A stretch of DNA of 64,000 bases from Paenibacillus_V sp046244365 (GTDB lineage Bacteria > Bacillota > Bacilli > Paenibacillales > NBRC-103111), in contig NZ_CP176395.1 of NCBI RefSeq assembly GCF_046244365.1, positions 3,100,001 through 3,164,000 on the forward strand, given 5' to 3'. The notes under the pieces were generated by a model that did no database searches, was not told where the DNA came from, and worked only from the letters and a program-made list of their open reading frames with translations. This document shows, one piece after another, positions 43,648-51,592 of the stretch (its first letter is position 1; each line of letters starts with the position of its first letter). Made by a program: the position numbers and the translations under genes.

Positions 43648-44124
43648 TCAGACTAAGCGAAAAGCTTCTTTCTTGGTTAAGATGGCATAAATCCAGTGGA
43701 TTCGTTTATTTGCACAAGCGATCACAGCTACTTTAAACAGTTTGCCTTCAGTACGTTTCTTATCGTAATAAGCCCTTAATTTTTTGTTGCGTGAGCATCG
43801 CAGACCACAACGAACAGCTTGGTATACGGCTGTTCGGAGCTTTCTAGAACCACGTTTAGTAATTGGATTTCGAGTAGCAGTAAACTTTCCAGAAGAAAAC
43901 ACGCTAGGATCAATACCCGCAAATGCGATCAGCTTCTTTGCATGATCGAACCGATCGATTTCCCCGATTTCTGCTAAAATTGTTGCCGCAAGCTTAGTAC
44001 CAATGCCGGGGATCGATTGCATTAAATCATACTCCAATAATTCTTGAGCCAACTCCTCTATTGACTGATCAAGTTTGGATAGATGCTCTTGGTATTGAAG
44101 AAGTAAATTGATGAGTAGTTCCAT
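43648..44124 (-). mobile_element. IS110-family transposase remnant, C-terminal part
   Basis: 158 codons match the C-terminal transposase_20 region of IS110 elements: helix-hairpin-helix Q-S-I-P-G-I-G-T-K-L-A, then F-A-G-I-D-P-S, T-K-R-G-S-R-K-L-R and A-N-K-R-I-H-W-I-Y. The N-terminal DEDD catalytic half, about 240 residues, is missing. The upstream side joins directly to the truncated acetyltransferase at about 44130-44160. Inactive on its own. Confidence 0.9.
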
Positions 44125-44159
44125 CGATATTAAATGACTTGGGAAAGCTATCTCCTTGA

Positions 44160-44543
44160 AGGGATTACGCTGAAGTGGGCAGTTTATTTGATGTTACAAG
44201 ATTTAATGAAGCTATTATATATGATACGAATCTTCCTTGGCAGACTAATCTAGCTATGCTTGCAAAACAAGATGGGGAAATTGTTGGTGTGGCAGGAGCA
44301 AGCAAAACCTGTGAAAAACTGTGGCAAATTGATATAGAAGTATTACCCAAATATCGTAATTTGGGATTGGCTAGTTATCTTGTAAACAAGTTAACTCTTG
44401 AAATATTGGAACGTGGAGAGATACCGAGTTATGATGTAATCGCCAGTAACATTGCTTCACAGAGAGTAGCTCACAGATTAGGATATTTTCCCGCAAGCAA
44501 GAATAACCCATCCGAACAGATTGGAGGGGGTTGTGCTATCTAA
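44160..44543 (+). pseudogene. GNAT acetyltransferase lacking its N-terminus
   Basis: The frame carries the C-terminal half of an FR47-like GNAT enzyme: E-I-V-G-V-A-G-A-S, the acetyl-CoA loop Y-R-N-L-G-L-A-S-Y-L, then A-S-N-I-A-S-Q-R-V-A-H-R-L-G-Y. A normal enzyme would have about 120 more residues before D-Y-A-E-V-G-S-L-F. The frame is closed upstream at 44157 and abuts the IS110 remnant. A GTG at 44175 could initiate a stub but has no ribosome site. Broken by the IS110-associated rearrangement. Confidence 0.75.
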
Positions 44544-44644
44544 ATTCATCCGTTATTCCAAGCCCTTATTCTGACCAAGCAACCACTTGGGGACAGTTAG
44601 GACAAGTTGTAATAGGAAATTAACATTGGGGAGGGGATACTGAT

Positions 44645-45319
44645 TTATAAGTTTGAAATAGCCTCCTGTGTCGTCCAAGTAGCACTGGCAAATGCTTTAT
44701 AATTGGTAACGGCAGCTTGAAAATCCTCTTCACTAATTGTTGCGGTGGCATCGTATACAACAGCTGTTTCAAAACCAGTTTCGATTAGATGCCTCATATG
44801 GGACTCTACACAAACGTTGGAAAGCACCCCTGCAATAATTATCTTCTCTTTTCTGTGTTGTCGTAACTGATATTCCAAGTCATTTGTTTGTGGGCTGGCA
44901 ACCTTGTGAGGAGTTGCAATGACGGTTCTTCTATCAAAAATATAAGGTTTGAAAGAATGAACAAAATCAGCTCCATATGACGGTGGTGTGTACGCATTTG
45001 CCACTTGATACAGTCTAAGACCTAATAGCATCTTTTGTTCATTTCCTGTAAATTTCCAGCCGTAATCATGAGGGTATAAATAATGGGGCGATATGAAAAG
45101 TTGGTATCCCTTATTCATGGCAGTTCTCATTAATAGTTCAAGGTTTTGTATAGTATTGTTTCTTTCAATAGTTCCTTTAGTCAGATGATAGCCTCTTCCC
45201 CCAGGACTCATAAAGTCATTTTGTGGGTCTGTGATTACAATAGCAGTATTATTGGGATGTGGTTTAAACGGCAAATTACTTTCCTCCCTCGCAGCATAAG
45301 CTTGCGGAAATGTTTGCAA
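44645..45319 (-). CDS. Isochorismatase-family cysteine hydrolase
   Basis: 224 residues. Catalytic triad candidates: Asp31 (V-I-T-D-P-Q-N-D-F), Lys139 (T-P-H-K-V-A-S-P) and Cys170 (G-V-L-S-N-V-C-V-E-S). This is the nicotinamidase/isochorismatase-like fold of cytoplasmic amide or ester hydrolases. The ribosome site is weak. Distinctly AT-rich relative to genes before 43 kb and after 49 kb. It stands alone, in the opposite direction to its neighbours, as in cassette-like regions. Substrate unknown. Confidence 0.88.
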   Translation of the reverse strand: MQTFPQAYAAREESNLPFKPHPNNTAIVITDPQNDFMSPGGRGYHLTKGTIERNNTIQNLELLMRTAMNKGYQLFISPHYLYPHDYGWKFTGNEQKMLLGLRLYQVANAYTPPSYGADFVHSFKPYIFDRRTVIATPHKVASPQTNDLEYQLRQHRKEKIIIAGVLSNVCVESHMRHLIETGFETAVVYDATATISEEDFQAAVTNYKAFASATWTTQEAISNL

Positions 45320-45503
45320 CCTGTTCAGGGAAGATAGAGAAGTTGTTTTCTAAAATAGTTCAGCATTGACACGACAGCCGCACCGAACAAGTACATAGTC
45401 ATTAAAAACTCTATAGGCATCTATATGTATTTGTAGTTTGTTTGGTTCCCTTTGTTATAGAAATTAGTGTGCAACTTTGACGAATTTTTTCCAGAAGGTA
45501 TGC

Positions 45504-45580
45504 TAACGGGTTTCATTAACTCAATACATCATGACGGCAGCCGGCCAGAACGATCGGCTGCCGTTTCTCAGCTAACGGGC
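45504..45580. repeat. TAACGGG-flanked hairpin element, copy 1
   Basis: TAACGGG at 45504-45510 and TAACGGGC at 45573-45580 flank a hairpin GGCAGCCGGCC ... CGATCGGCTGCC. The arrangement recurs at 46023-46088, with single motifs at 47286, 48394 and 43223. Confidence 0.7.
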
Positions 45581-45635
45581 AGTAAAGCGTGGTATCATTG
45601 GGTAAACTACATAGATAAAGAAGGAGAACTTTTGC

Positions 45636-46025
45636 TTGATGATGGATAGATTAAAATCGTGGGCTAAACAGCTAAAAAGAAAGGTATTTGTACTTTATTT
45701 TGCCTATAAGGATAATCGTACTCCTTGGTATGCAAAAATCTTTACCATATGTGTTGTTGCCTATGCCTTTAGCCCAATTGATTTAATTCCAGACTTTATC
45801 CCGATATTAGGATATCTTGATGATGTGATACTAATTCCACTTGGCGTTGCATTTGCATTGAAAATGATACCTAATGCAGTTGTTCAGGAGTGTACAGTAA
45901 AAGCCGAGGACCGAATAAAGAATGGAAAGCCGAAAAATTGGTTTGTAGGAAGTTTAATTATTTTAGTGTGGATAGTAGTTTTCCTATGGATTTCTCTAGC
46001 CGCATATCGGTATTGGCTCGACTAA
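45636..46025 (+). CDS. YkvA-family (DUF1232) membrane protein
   Basis: 129 residues; AAGGAG suits TTG 45636, with ATG 45639 or 45642 as alternatives. The DUF1232 signature Y-A-F-S-P-I-D-L-I-P-D-F-I-P-I-L-G-Y-L-D-D is present at about residues 45-65, with a second membrane helix at about 108-126. Function in the family is not known; members are small inner-membrane proteins. AT-rich, and its stop overlaps the next TAACGGGC element. Confidence 0.9.
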   Translation: MMMDRLKSWAKQLKRKVFVLYFAYKDNRTPWYAKIFTICVVAYAFSPIDLIPDFIPILGYLDDVILIPLGVAFALKMIPNAVVQECTVKAEDRIKNGKPKNWFVGSLIILVWIVVFLWISLAAYRYWLD

Positions 46026-46088
46026 CGGGCACGCTAATGGAGGAGCTCCTACACGGCAGCTCCTTTTTTAGTTTGTTGGTGTAACGGG
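46023..46088. repeat. TAACGGG-flanked hairpin element, copy 2 (with terminator)
   Basis: TAACGGGC at 46023-46030 and TAACGGG at 46082-46088 flank AGGAGCTCCTACACGGCAGC followed by TCCTTTTTT (46041-46069), an intrinsic terminator for the YkvA gene. Confidence 0.7.
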
Positions 46089-46160
46089 TTTTTGCAGATT
46101 TGCTTCGAAGATCTATGAGTAGTAAAAAAATTCAAAGGAAGAGGATGTGAATAAATAAGC

Positions 46161-47234
46161 ATGAATCAGGAATTGATAAATGCTTTTAAAAGCAAAGATA
46201 TTTTGAGTGTGAAATCTATACTTGCTTCAGGGGTTGATTTGAATTACCGTACTCCAGGTACCCCTACATATTTAAATCGAGCATGGTGTGGTCAACGTGA
46301 TTATGATTTTGAAATTGTTAAGCTTTTGATTGAATTTGGAGCAGACTTAAATGATTCATCATACCCTGCAATTGGCTGTGCGGCAGGAAGGGGAAGTATT
46401 GAAGAAATTCAATATGTACTTGATCGAGGGGCTGACATAAATGCTGTAACTCACGTCGGAACATCAGCATTATGGCAAGCTGCTTATAAAGGAAATATTG
46501 AAATTTTGAAATTCCTGTTAAGCACTGGGATTGACATTTATAAACACGGCGGACATGCTTTGCAAGTCGCCTCATCTTACGGGCATTTAGAAATAGTAGA
46601 GCTTCTGGTTAAAGAAAAAGCAAATATAAATTTTCAAGTATTTAACAAAAACGATGTAGATCTTTCCCAAACACCACTCCATTGCTCTGCAAGTTTTGGA
46701 CAATTACAAATCGCACAATTTTTGCTTGAAAACGGAGCCGATCCTACATTAAAAAATTATTATGGAGAACGACCCTATATAATAGCCAAACGCCGAAAAA
46801 ATAATGTTTTAGCGGATATATTCGCTTCATACGAACCCAAGGAATTACGCGACTTAGATGAGATAATGGCAAAATTAAAAAGAGTGGGTTTACCAGTAAC
46901 GATTCTAAAGGATTTGGGAGAGGAAAGAAGACGGGTAGAGCTGCCTGAATCAAAGTACATGAACTATTTTGAATATTGTTCCATTCATGATGTCACAGAG
47001 ATTGAGATTGAGATTGAAGGCATAAAAATGTTTAATCTTCTCTTTGAAACGAAGGGATATGATTCGTTGGGTTTCTTGGTATGGATTCCATCCAAAAAGG
47101 CACTAGGTAGTTATGATGCTGAGCACCAGTCTTTAATTATCCTTCATGATACAGATTGGAAAGGGTTTAAAAAGTCCCCAAGTGCAATTATTGATCGAAT
47201 TTTAGATGGAGAATATGAAGTGGTTCACCCTTGA
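46161..47234 (+). CDS. Ankyrin-repeat protein with C-terminal SMI1/KNR4-like tail
   Basis: 357 residues, AGAGGATG upstream of the ATG. About five ankyrin repeats fill residues 5-210 (for example T-S-A-L-W-Q-A-A-Y-K-G-N and T-P-L-H-C-S-A-S-F-G). From about 225 a different domain follows, ending W-K-G-F-K-K-S-P-S. It is acidic, with E-I-E-I-E-I-E near 277, and reminiscent of immunity or SUKH-like modules, though I am not certain. AT-rich. Stand-alone ankyrin genes of this sort often act in protein binding or as toxin immunity proteins. Confidence 0.85.
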   Translation: MNQELINAFKSKDILSVKSILASGVDLNYRTPGTPTYLNRAWCGQRDYDFEIVKLLIEFGADLNDSSYPAIGCAAGRGSIEEIQYVLDRGADINAVTHVGTSALWQAAYKGNIEILKFLLSTGIDIYKHGGHALQVASSYGHLEIVELLVKEKANINFQVFNKNDVDLSQTPLHCSASFGQLQIAQFLLENGADPTLKNYYGERPYIIAKRRKNNVLADIFASYEPKELRDLDEIMAKLKRVGLPVTILKDLGEERRRVELPESKYMNYFEYCSIHDVTEIEIEIEGIKMFNLLFETKGYDSLGFLVWIPSKKALGSYDAEHQSLIILHDTDWKGFKKSPSAIIDRILDGEYEVVHP

Positions 47235-47285
47235 TTGACATGCTTTTTATATGTTGATCAACGAATAATGGAAAAACCATTCCAC

Positions 47286-47340
47286 TAACGGCGAACGATA
47301 GCACAAAAATAAACGAGGCTACCGGCAGTCTCGTTTTTTA
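47286..47340 (+). terminator. TAACGGC motif and terminator after the ankyrin gene
   Basis: TAACGGC at 47286-47292 is followed by AACGAGGCTACCGGCAGTCTCGTTTTTT (pieces AACGAGGCT and AGTCTCGTT pair). Same motif-plus-hairpin order as the other elements of this region. Confidence 0.75.
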
Positions 47341-47472
47341 TTAGCAGCATCCCTAGTAGTGCGTATCCTATTGTGCTAAAAAATATAAATTTCCACTAAA
47401 AAGCATATGCTCCCTAGATTTACTCTTAGAGGAGTTTTTCTCATTCGCGATCCTTGTAAAAATCCTATTAGA

Positions 47473-47697
47473 TTAAAAAGAGCGGTAGCTGCCAATGTAG
47501 TTGTCGACGTCGTAAGGCGCTTTAGGAACGACGACGCTTGCGATCAAATAAACGAACGCGACAGTTCCGAAACTGATGAAAGCCGCAATAATGACGAGCA
47601 AACGCACGATCGTTGCGTCCATGCCGAACCGTTCCGCTAATCCGCCGCATAAGCCGGTAATTTTGTTGTCCGTTCTCGAGCGAAATAATCTATACAT
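47473..47697 (-). CDS. PspC-domain membrane protein
   Basis: 74 residues, GAAGGAGATGG before the ATG. The PspC signature is at the start (Y-R-L-F-R-S-R-T-D-N, then G-L-C-G-G-L-A-E-R-F-G), followed by a single membrane helix (about 30-57). Family members are small envelope-stress or spore-associated membrane proteins. It stands alone. Its GC content is closer to the chromosome than that of its AT-rich neighbours. Confidence 0.9.
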   Translation of the reverse strand: MYRLFRSRTDNKITGLCGGLAERFGMDATIVRLLVIIAAFISFGTVAFVYLIASVVVPKAPYDVDNYIGSYRSF

Positions 47698-48348
47698 GAA
47701 TATCCATCTCCTTCAAAGTGGCGCCGCGGCGCTTGTAATATCTTTATTGTAAACGACGCGCGCCGCCTTCGAAATGGACCCAGGTCGGTCGGCCGGGCTA
47801 GGCATAAGTCCAGTAGTAATTCGTTCGGAGGGTGGGTAAAGGAATCGCCGCTGCTAAGCGAGCAGGTGGAAACCTCAATCTGTTTATCGATTGCAAATGT
47901 TTACGGGAAATAACCTGTGCGGTATGGTGTATAATGCGGATCAATAAGGTGATATCGATCTGCCGGCTTATTGGGGGATGGCTTTATTTCCGGAGCTTCA
48001 AACTGAGCAAGAAGCTGCTGATGATGAAAGCTTCGGCTTCCGTGACAACGGCAAAATCTTCGATAAAGAGCTAATAACCGTATTGCAACTCTGATTTGCG
48101 CTTGTATCCTATATTCAATCCTTCGAGGGATCGTTAACAGGTGTGCCCCCTTGATACCAAAACACCTTTTGGAGTCTGCACCCCATAAAAGAGGAACCGC
48201 TAAATTGTATCAATTTCTGCGTTCATAGGATTGAACTAACCGGTATGCTAGTTGCGTAAATGTAACAAGAGTGAAATCTAATTTTCATATGGTTTTAATG
48301 AATGAAGCCTATAATAAAACTCGACCCCCTTTATAATATATAAAATTA
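47698..48348. other. Intergenic region with probable gene debris
   Basis: A TATAAT lies near 47930 and GGTG follows, but neither frame downstream has a good start. One frame from about 47951 reads D-I-D-L-P-A-Y-W-G-M-A-L-F-P-E-L and ends near 48093; it lacks a start codon and looks like a gene's tail. Nothing else is supported. Confidence 0.3.
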
Positions 48349-48404
48349 AGACCCACAGTTCGTTGCTGTGGGTCTCTTTTTTGGTTATTGAAGTAACGGG
48401 CAGG
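48349..48404 (+). terminator. Orphan terminator followed by TAACGGGCAGG motif
   Basis: AGACCCACAG-TTCGTTG-CTGTGGGTCT then CTTTTTT (48349-48382), and TAACGGGCAGG at 48394-48404. No intact gene precedes it. Confidence 0.75.
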
Positions 48405-48512
48405 ATAATGCAACTACTTTTACAAGTACAACGTAATAAACGAATATGGAAAATAGTCCTTCACTGAACAGACTATCACCGTGGATACCATTTTAATTCC
48501 TCTTACGAAGAG

Positions 48513-48890
48513 GTGACTTTAAATCTTAATTTGACTGAAAATGGGGGGGGGGAAATAATCACTGGAGTAAATATAGGAGGTAAAAAAAATGAAATAGTTC
48601 TTACATGGGAAGAAGTCAAGTATAAGTTCTTTAAAAAGAAAAAATGTCCCTCGTGTGGGGGGAAAATGAGGAAAATAATAAAGGATGTTTCTCTTGGTAA
48701 TAAACCCTTTGTAGATCGTGATGTAGATGGTACAGAGCTAAATTTGCTCACTGAACGAATAGTAAGAACATACACATATCTTTGTGTAGGTTGTAACAAT
48801 GAGTATCAATCAAATTTCTTGCAAGTAATCAAACATAAAGTTTTAACATCCTTTCAGCGGGTAACGCTAGTGGCGAGAACATTATTTTGA
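48513..48890 (+). CDS. Zinc-ribbon-like hypothetical protein with a G10 tract near its start
   Basis: 125 residues from GTG 48513; the ribosome site is poor. C-P-S-C-G-G at about residues 46-51 and C-V-G-C-N at about 92-96 could form a treble-clef or ribbon zinc site. A run of ten G (48543-48552) lies within the first 14 codons, so slippage would switch the frame. AT-rich, Lys-rich. No family recognised. It could be real but phase-variable or a decayed gene. Confidence 0.45.
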   Translation: MTLNLNLTENGGGEIITGVNIGGKKNEIVLTWEEVKYKFFKKKKCPSCGGKMRKIIKDVSLGNKPFVDRDVDGTELNLLTERIVRTYTYLCVGCNNEYQSNFLQVIKHKVLTSFQRVTLVARTLF

Positions 48891-48906
48891 CACGGAAAGA
48901 TTAGAC

Positions 48907-48951
48907 CCTCCCAAACAAAGCGAAGCTAAGGATAATTAGCCATTGGGAGGT
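48907..48951 (+). promoter_or_regulatory. Inverted repeat masking a ribosome-binding site
   Basis: CCTCCCAA (48907-48914) can pair with TTGGGAGG (48944-48951), which is the Shine-Dalgarno sequence of the recombinase fragment at 48959. If transcribed from upstream, the site would be folded away; a transcript starting inside would expose it. Confidence 0.5.
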
Positions 48952-48958
48952 TACTTTT

Positions 48959-49075
48959 ATGAGATTGATGGATCTGTGGATGTTGTATGAGGCTGATAAG
49001 CGCATTTTGGGATTTAGCCCGCATACCTTGAAAGCATACTCCCTTCAGTTAAATGTTCTGATCCGAGAAACTTGA
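48959..49075 (+). pseudogene. Truncated tyrosine recombinase/integrase, N-terminal SAM-like domain only
   Basis: GGGAGG precedes ATG 48959. The 38 codons read M-D-L-W-M-L-Y-E-A-D then G-F-S-P-H-T-L-K-A-Y-S-L-Q, the usual core-binding (SAM-like) start of XerC/D-type recombinases. The frame stops at TGA 49073-49075; immediately after, I-E-D-I-K-L-H-S reads in phase, so a bit more of the gene is left. The catalytic R-H-R-Y domain is absent. It closes the AT-rich accessory block. Confidence 0.65.
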
Positions 49076-49137
49076 CCGAGGGGGCGGATAGAGGATATCA
49101 AGCTTCACTCTGCCTTCATCCCCATGGATCAAATTCG

Positions 49138-51096
49138 CTACTCCTTGACTTGCTTCAAATTCCGCACCGCATGGATTGCGACTCGAATGAGCAGGATCGA
49201 GCTGATCAATATGCCGGCGTAACCGAAAACGGCCACGATATTAAACTCATCCCGAGTGTCATGGCCGCTTAAGCTAATCAGTCCGATGGAGATGCCTCCG
49301 AACGCCGTTCCGACGAAAGCCAGCAAAGCCTGTGAAATCCATTTCGTCACGAATGAGGTGTTGGCCTTGTCGGAGAAAAAGCCTACCTTAACGGACATCT
49401 CGCCCTTCTCCAGCATCGACCCGAGATGGTCGAGTCGCCGCGGCAGCCTGCGAATAACGGGGAGCAGCTCCAGCAATTCGTTCGTCGCCGTTTTCCGCAG
49501 ATCGGTGTAGTCACTGACAGGAAGGAACTCCGCCGTGTGCTCCCTGGCGAAGCGGCGGGATTCGTCCATTAAGCTGAACTCAGGATTCAATTGCGCCATC
49601 GTGCCCTCAAGTGTAATCAGTGAGCGAAACGCGCCCGCAACATTCGGGTAAAACGAAAATCCGAACTCCCCAATCATCCGAAACAATCCCTGTATGAACG
49701 CATCCGAGCTTCCCGCCGCGCCATAAGCCTGAACCAGCAGCTGGCTGAGCGCTTGCTCCAAACCTTCTTTTTCGATTTCCTGTTGCGGCTCGACCAGTTG
49801 CAGCAGAGCATCCATGATAACGTACGTGTTGCGCTGTTCGAATCCGATCAGCAGCCTCTTCAGGGCGTCCTGCTGCAGCGTTCCGAGTCTCCCGACCGAA
49901 CCGAAATCCAGCAGCGCGGGGGTTCCATCATTCAAAATAAAGACGTTGCCGGGATGTGGGTCGGCATGGAAAATTCCCTTGATGAAGATTTGCTCCAACA
50001 TGCAGTCGAAAATTTGCCGCTGAACCTCCTGACGATCGATGCCGTATTCATCCAGTATAGCCGTGCCGCTCTTTACGCTAACGCCCTCCATATATTCGAT
50101 GACGAGAATTTTCGCGCTGCTTAGCTCCGGGTAGACATGGGGGATCTTCACCTTTGTCCGGCTATTGGCCAGAGAAGCTGTCACTTGGGCGAAATTGCGG
50201 GCTTCGATGCGAAAATCAGTCTCTTCCTTCATCGCTGCGGAGAATCCCTTGGCCAAATCGAGGAAGCCGATATTTCTAGCCCAGGCAGATTTTTTTGACG
50301 CCCAGGCTGCAAAGCGCACTAAGATATCCAAATCGCGCTGCAGCTTGGAAGTGATATCCGGACGTAGCAGCTTGACGACTACTTCCTTCCCGCCCTCGAG
50401 CAGCGTGGCACGATGGACTTGTCCGATCGATGCCGCAGCGAGCGGTTCCATTTCGAATTTTTGGAATATCTCGTCTTTGGGGCGCCCCAGCTCTTTGGCC
50501 AATATTTCCTCCACCTGCACAGTCGTCAAACGGGCGACGTTTTCCTGCAAGTGCGATAGCTCTTCGATAACCGCCGGGGGCAACAGATCCGAACGCGTCG
50601 ACAACACCTGACCGAATTTGATAAAGAAACCGCCGCAGTCCTCTAGCATCCTGCGAAGCGATACAGCCACCTTTTGATCTGATGCCGGCGATCGTTTGAT
50701 GGCCAGGTTTTTGCCTACGCCGTTCTTGAGCGCGATCAGCAGCACTTGGACGTATCTTCGCTGTCTTCGCCACCAGGCGGACAGCCTTTTGACAGGGTTT
50801 TTCGTATCGGTGAGACGCTCGCCTCGCTCCCCAAGAGGGATAGGGTCGAACATCTCGAACAAGAGATAGAAGAGCAGGGCGACGATGACCGTGCTGAGCA
50901 GCCATAACCATCCGTCGGCTTCGAAGCTATCCGTATTGCTGCGGTAACGCAAGTATGAGTACCAATACACGGAGGTCGTTACAATGACGCTGGACAGCGA
51001 TGCCATGACTTGTTTCATGAAGCTGATGTTCGTCCCGATCAATCGGCCGATGATGATGATCATAATAACGGCCAGTAAAATAATTTGAGAATACAT
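49138..51096 (-). CDS. ABC1/UbiB (AarF)-family atypical kinase
   Basis: 652 residues, AAAAGGAGTG before the ATG. N-terminal membrane helices (about 4-22 and 66-84) and two C-terminal helices. ABC1 motifs: K160-F-G-Q (K-x-G-Q), A-A-A-S-I-G-Q-V-H-R-A-T, D-P-H-P-G-N and L-L-D-F-G-S-V-G. Members are ATPases/kinases tied to quinone or lipid homeostasis. A TATAAT on the minus strand lies at 51132-51137. It stands alone. Confidence 0.93.
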   Translation of the reverse strand: MYSQIILLAVIMIIIIGRLIGTNISFMKQVMASLSSVIVTTSVYWYSYLRYRSNTDSFEADGWLWLLSTVIVALLFYLLFEMFDPIPLGERGERLTDTKNPVKRLSAWWRRQRRYVQVLLIALKNGVGKNLAIKRSPASDQKVAVSLRRMLEDCGGFFIKFGQVLSTRSDLLPPAVIEELSHLQENVARLTTVQVEEILAKELGRPKDEIFQKFEMEPLAAASIGQVHRATLLEGGKEVVVKLLRPDITSKLQRDLDILVRFAAWASKKSAWARNIGFLDLAKGFSAAMKEETDFRIEARNFAQVTASLANSRTKVKIPHVYPELSSAKILVIEYMEGVSVKSGTAILDEYGIDRQEVQRQIFDCMLEQIFIKGIFHADPHPGNVFILNDGTPALLDFGSVGRLGTLQQDALKRLLIGFEQRNTYVIMDALLQLVEPQQEIEKEGLEQALSQLLVQAYGAAGSSDAFIQGLFRMIGEFGFSFYPNVAGAFRSLITLEGTMAQLNPEFSLMDESRRFAREHTAEFLPVSDYTDLRKTATNELLELLPVIRRLPRRLDHLGSMLEKGEMSVKVGFFSDKANTSFVTKWISQALLAFVGTAFGGISIGLISLSGHDTRDEFNIVAVFGYAGILISSILLIRVAIHAVRNLKQVKE

Positions 51097-51137
51097 CGGT
51101 TCACTCCTTTTAGTAAAGGGTTCGCCCTCCTATTATA

Positions 51138-51592
51138 CATAATTTTGGTAGCAACGACGTAAACAACCCGACACGATAATTGTAATTGTACTTCAAGCGT
51201 TTGCGTGTAGTGTCACTACGCTGATATTACCCCAATCAAAGCGAAGTTCCCAGCGCATGAGTTTAACATATATATCCATCCACTTTGCCCCTGGTGACAG
51301 CGACGCTGGTACTACCCCTATTCACGAAGACGCGATCTACAGAGGGATAAAAAGCACAGCTGAACTAGCTCTAATCACTTTAAGACAAGGAAAAATAAAA
51401 CTTACAATCTAATGGCCAAGGTTGCTTCCCCGCGGACATTCCAACATTAGCGTAAAGTCCTGAGTAATCAGAGCTTTTTTGTTGGGAAAATGACCCTCGT
51501 AGATTATCCGGGTATGCAGGGATATGAAAGTGATTTGTCGAATATTGGTAGGGTTGTGTATTGAATTGGCGAACCGTTGGAGGCTGCATAAA
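51138..51592. other. Intergenic region, nothing supported
   Basis: Apart from the divergent promoter of the ABC1 gene and the GGAGG of the next gene I see no coding frame, hairpin or known motif here. Confidence 0.3.

Noticed and set aside
45467..45649. A 60-codon frame running through the first TAACGGG element
   Set aside because: It crosses the repeat and hairpin, has no ribosome site and ends inside the start of the YkvA gene.
47832..48074. An 80-codon plus-strand frame after the PspC gene
   Set aside because: No ribosome site, no family features, and an overlapping frame looks more protein-like; treated as debris.
45504..48404. The TAACGGGC elements as true integron attC sites
   Set aside because: The motifs are direct rather than inverted and no integron integrase with its extra domain is present; only the recombinase stump at 48959 is seen.
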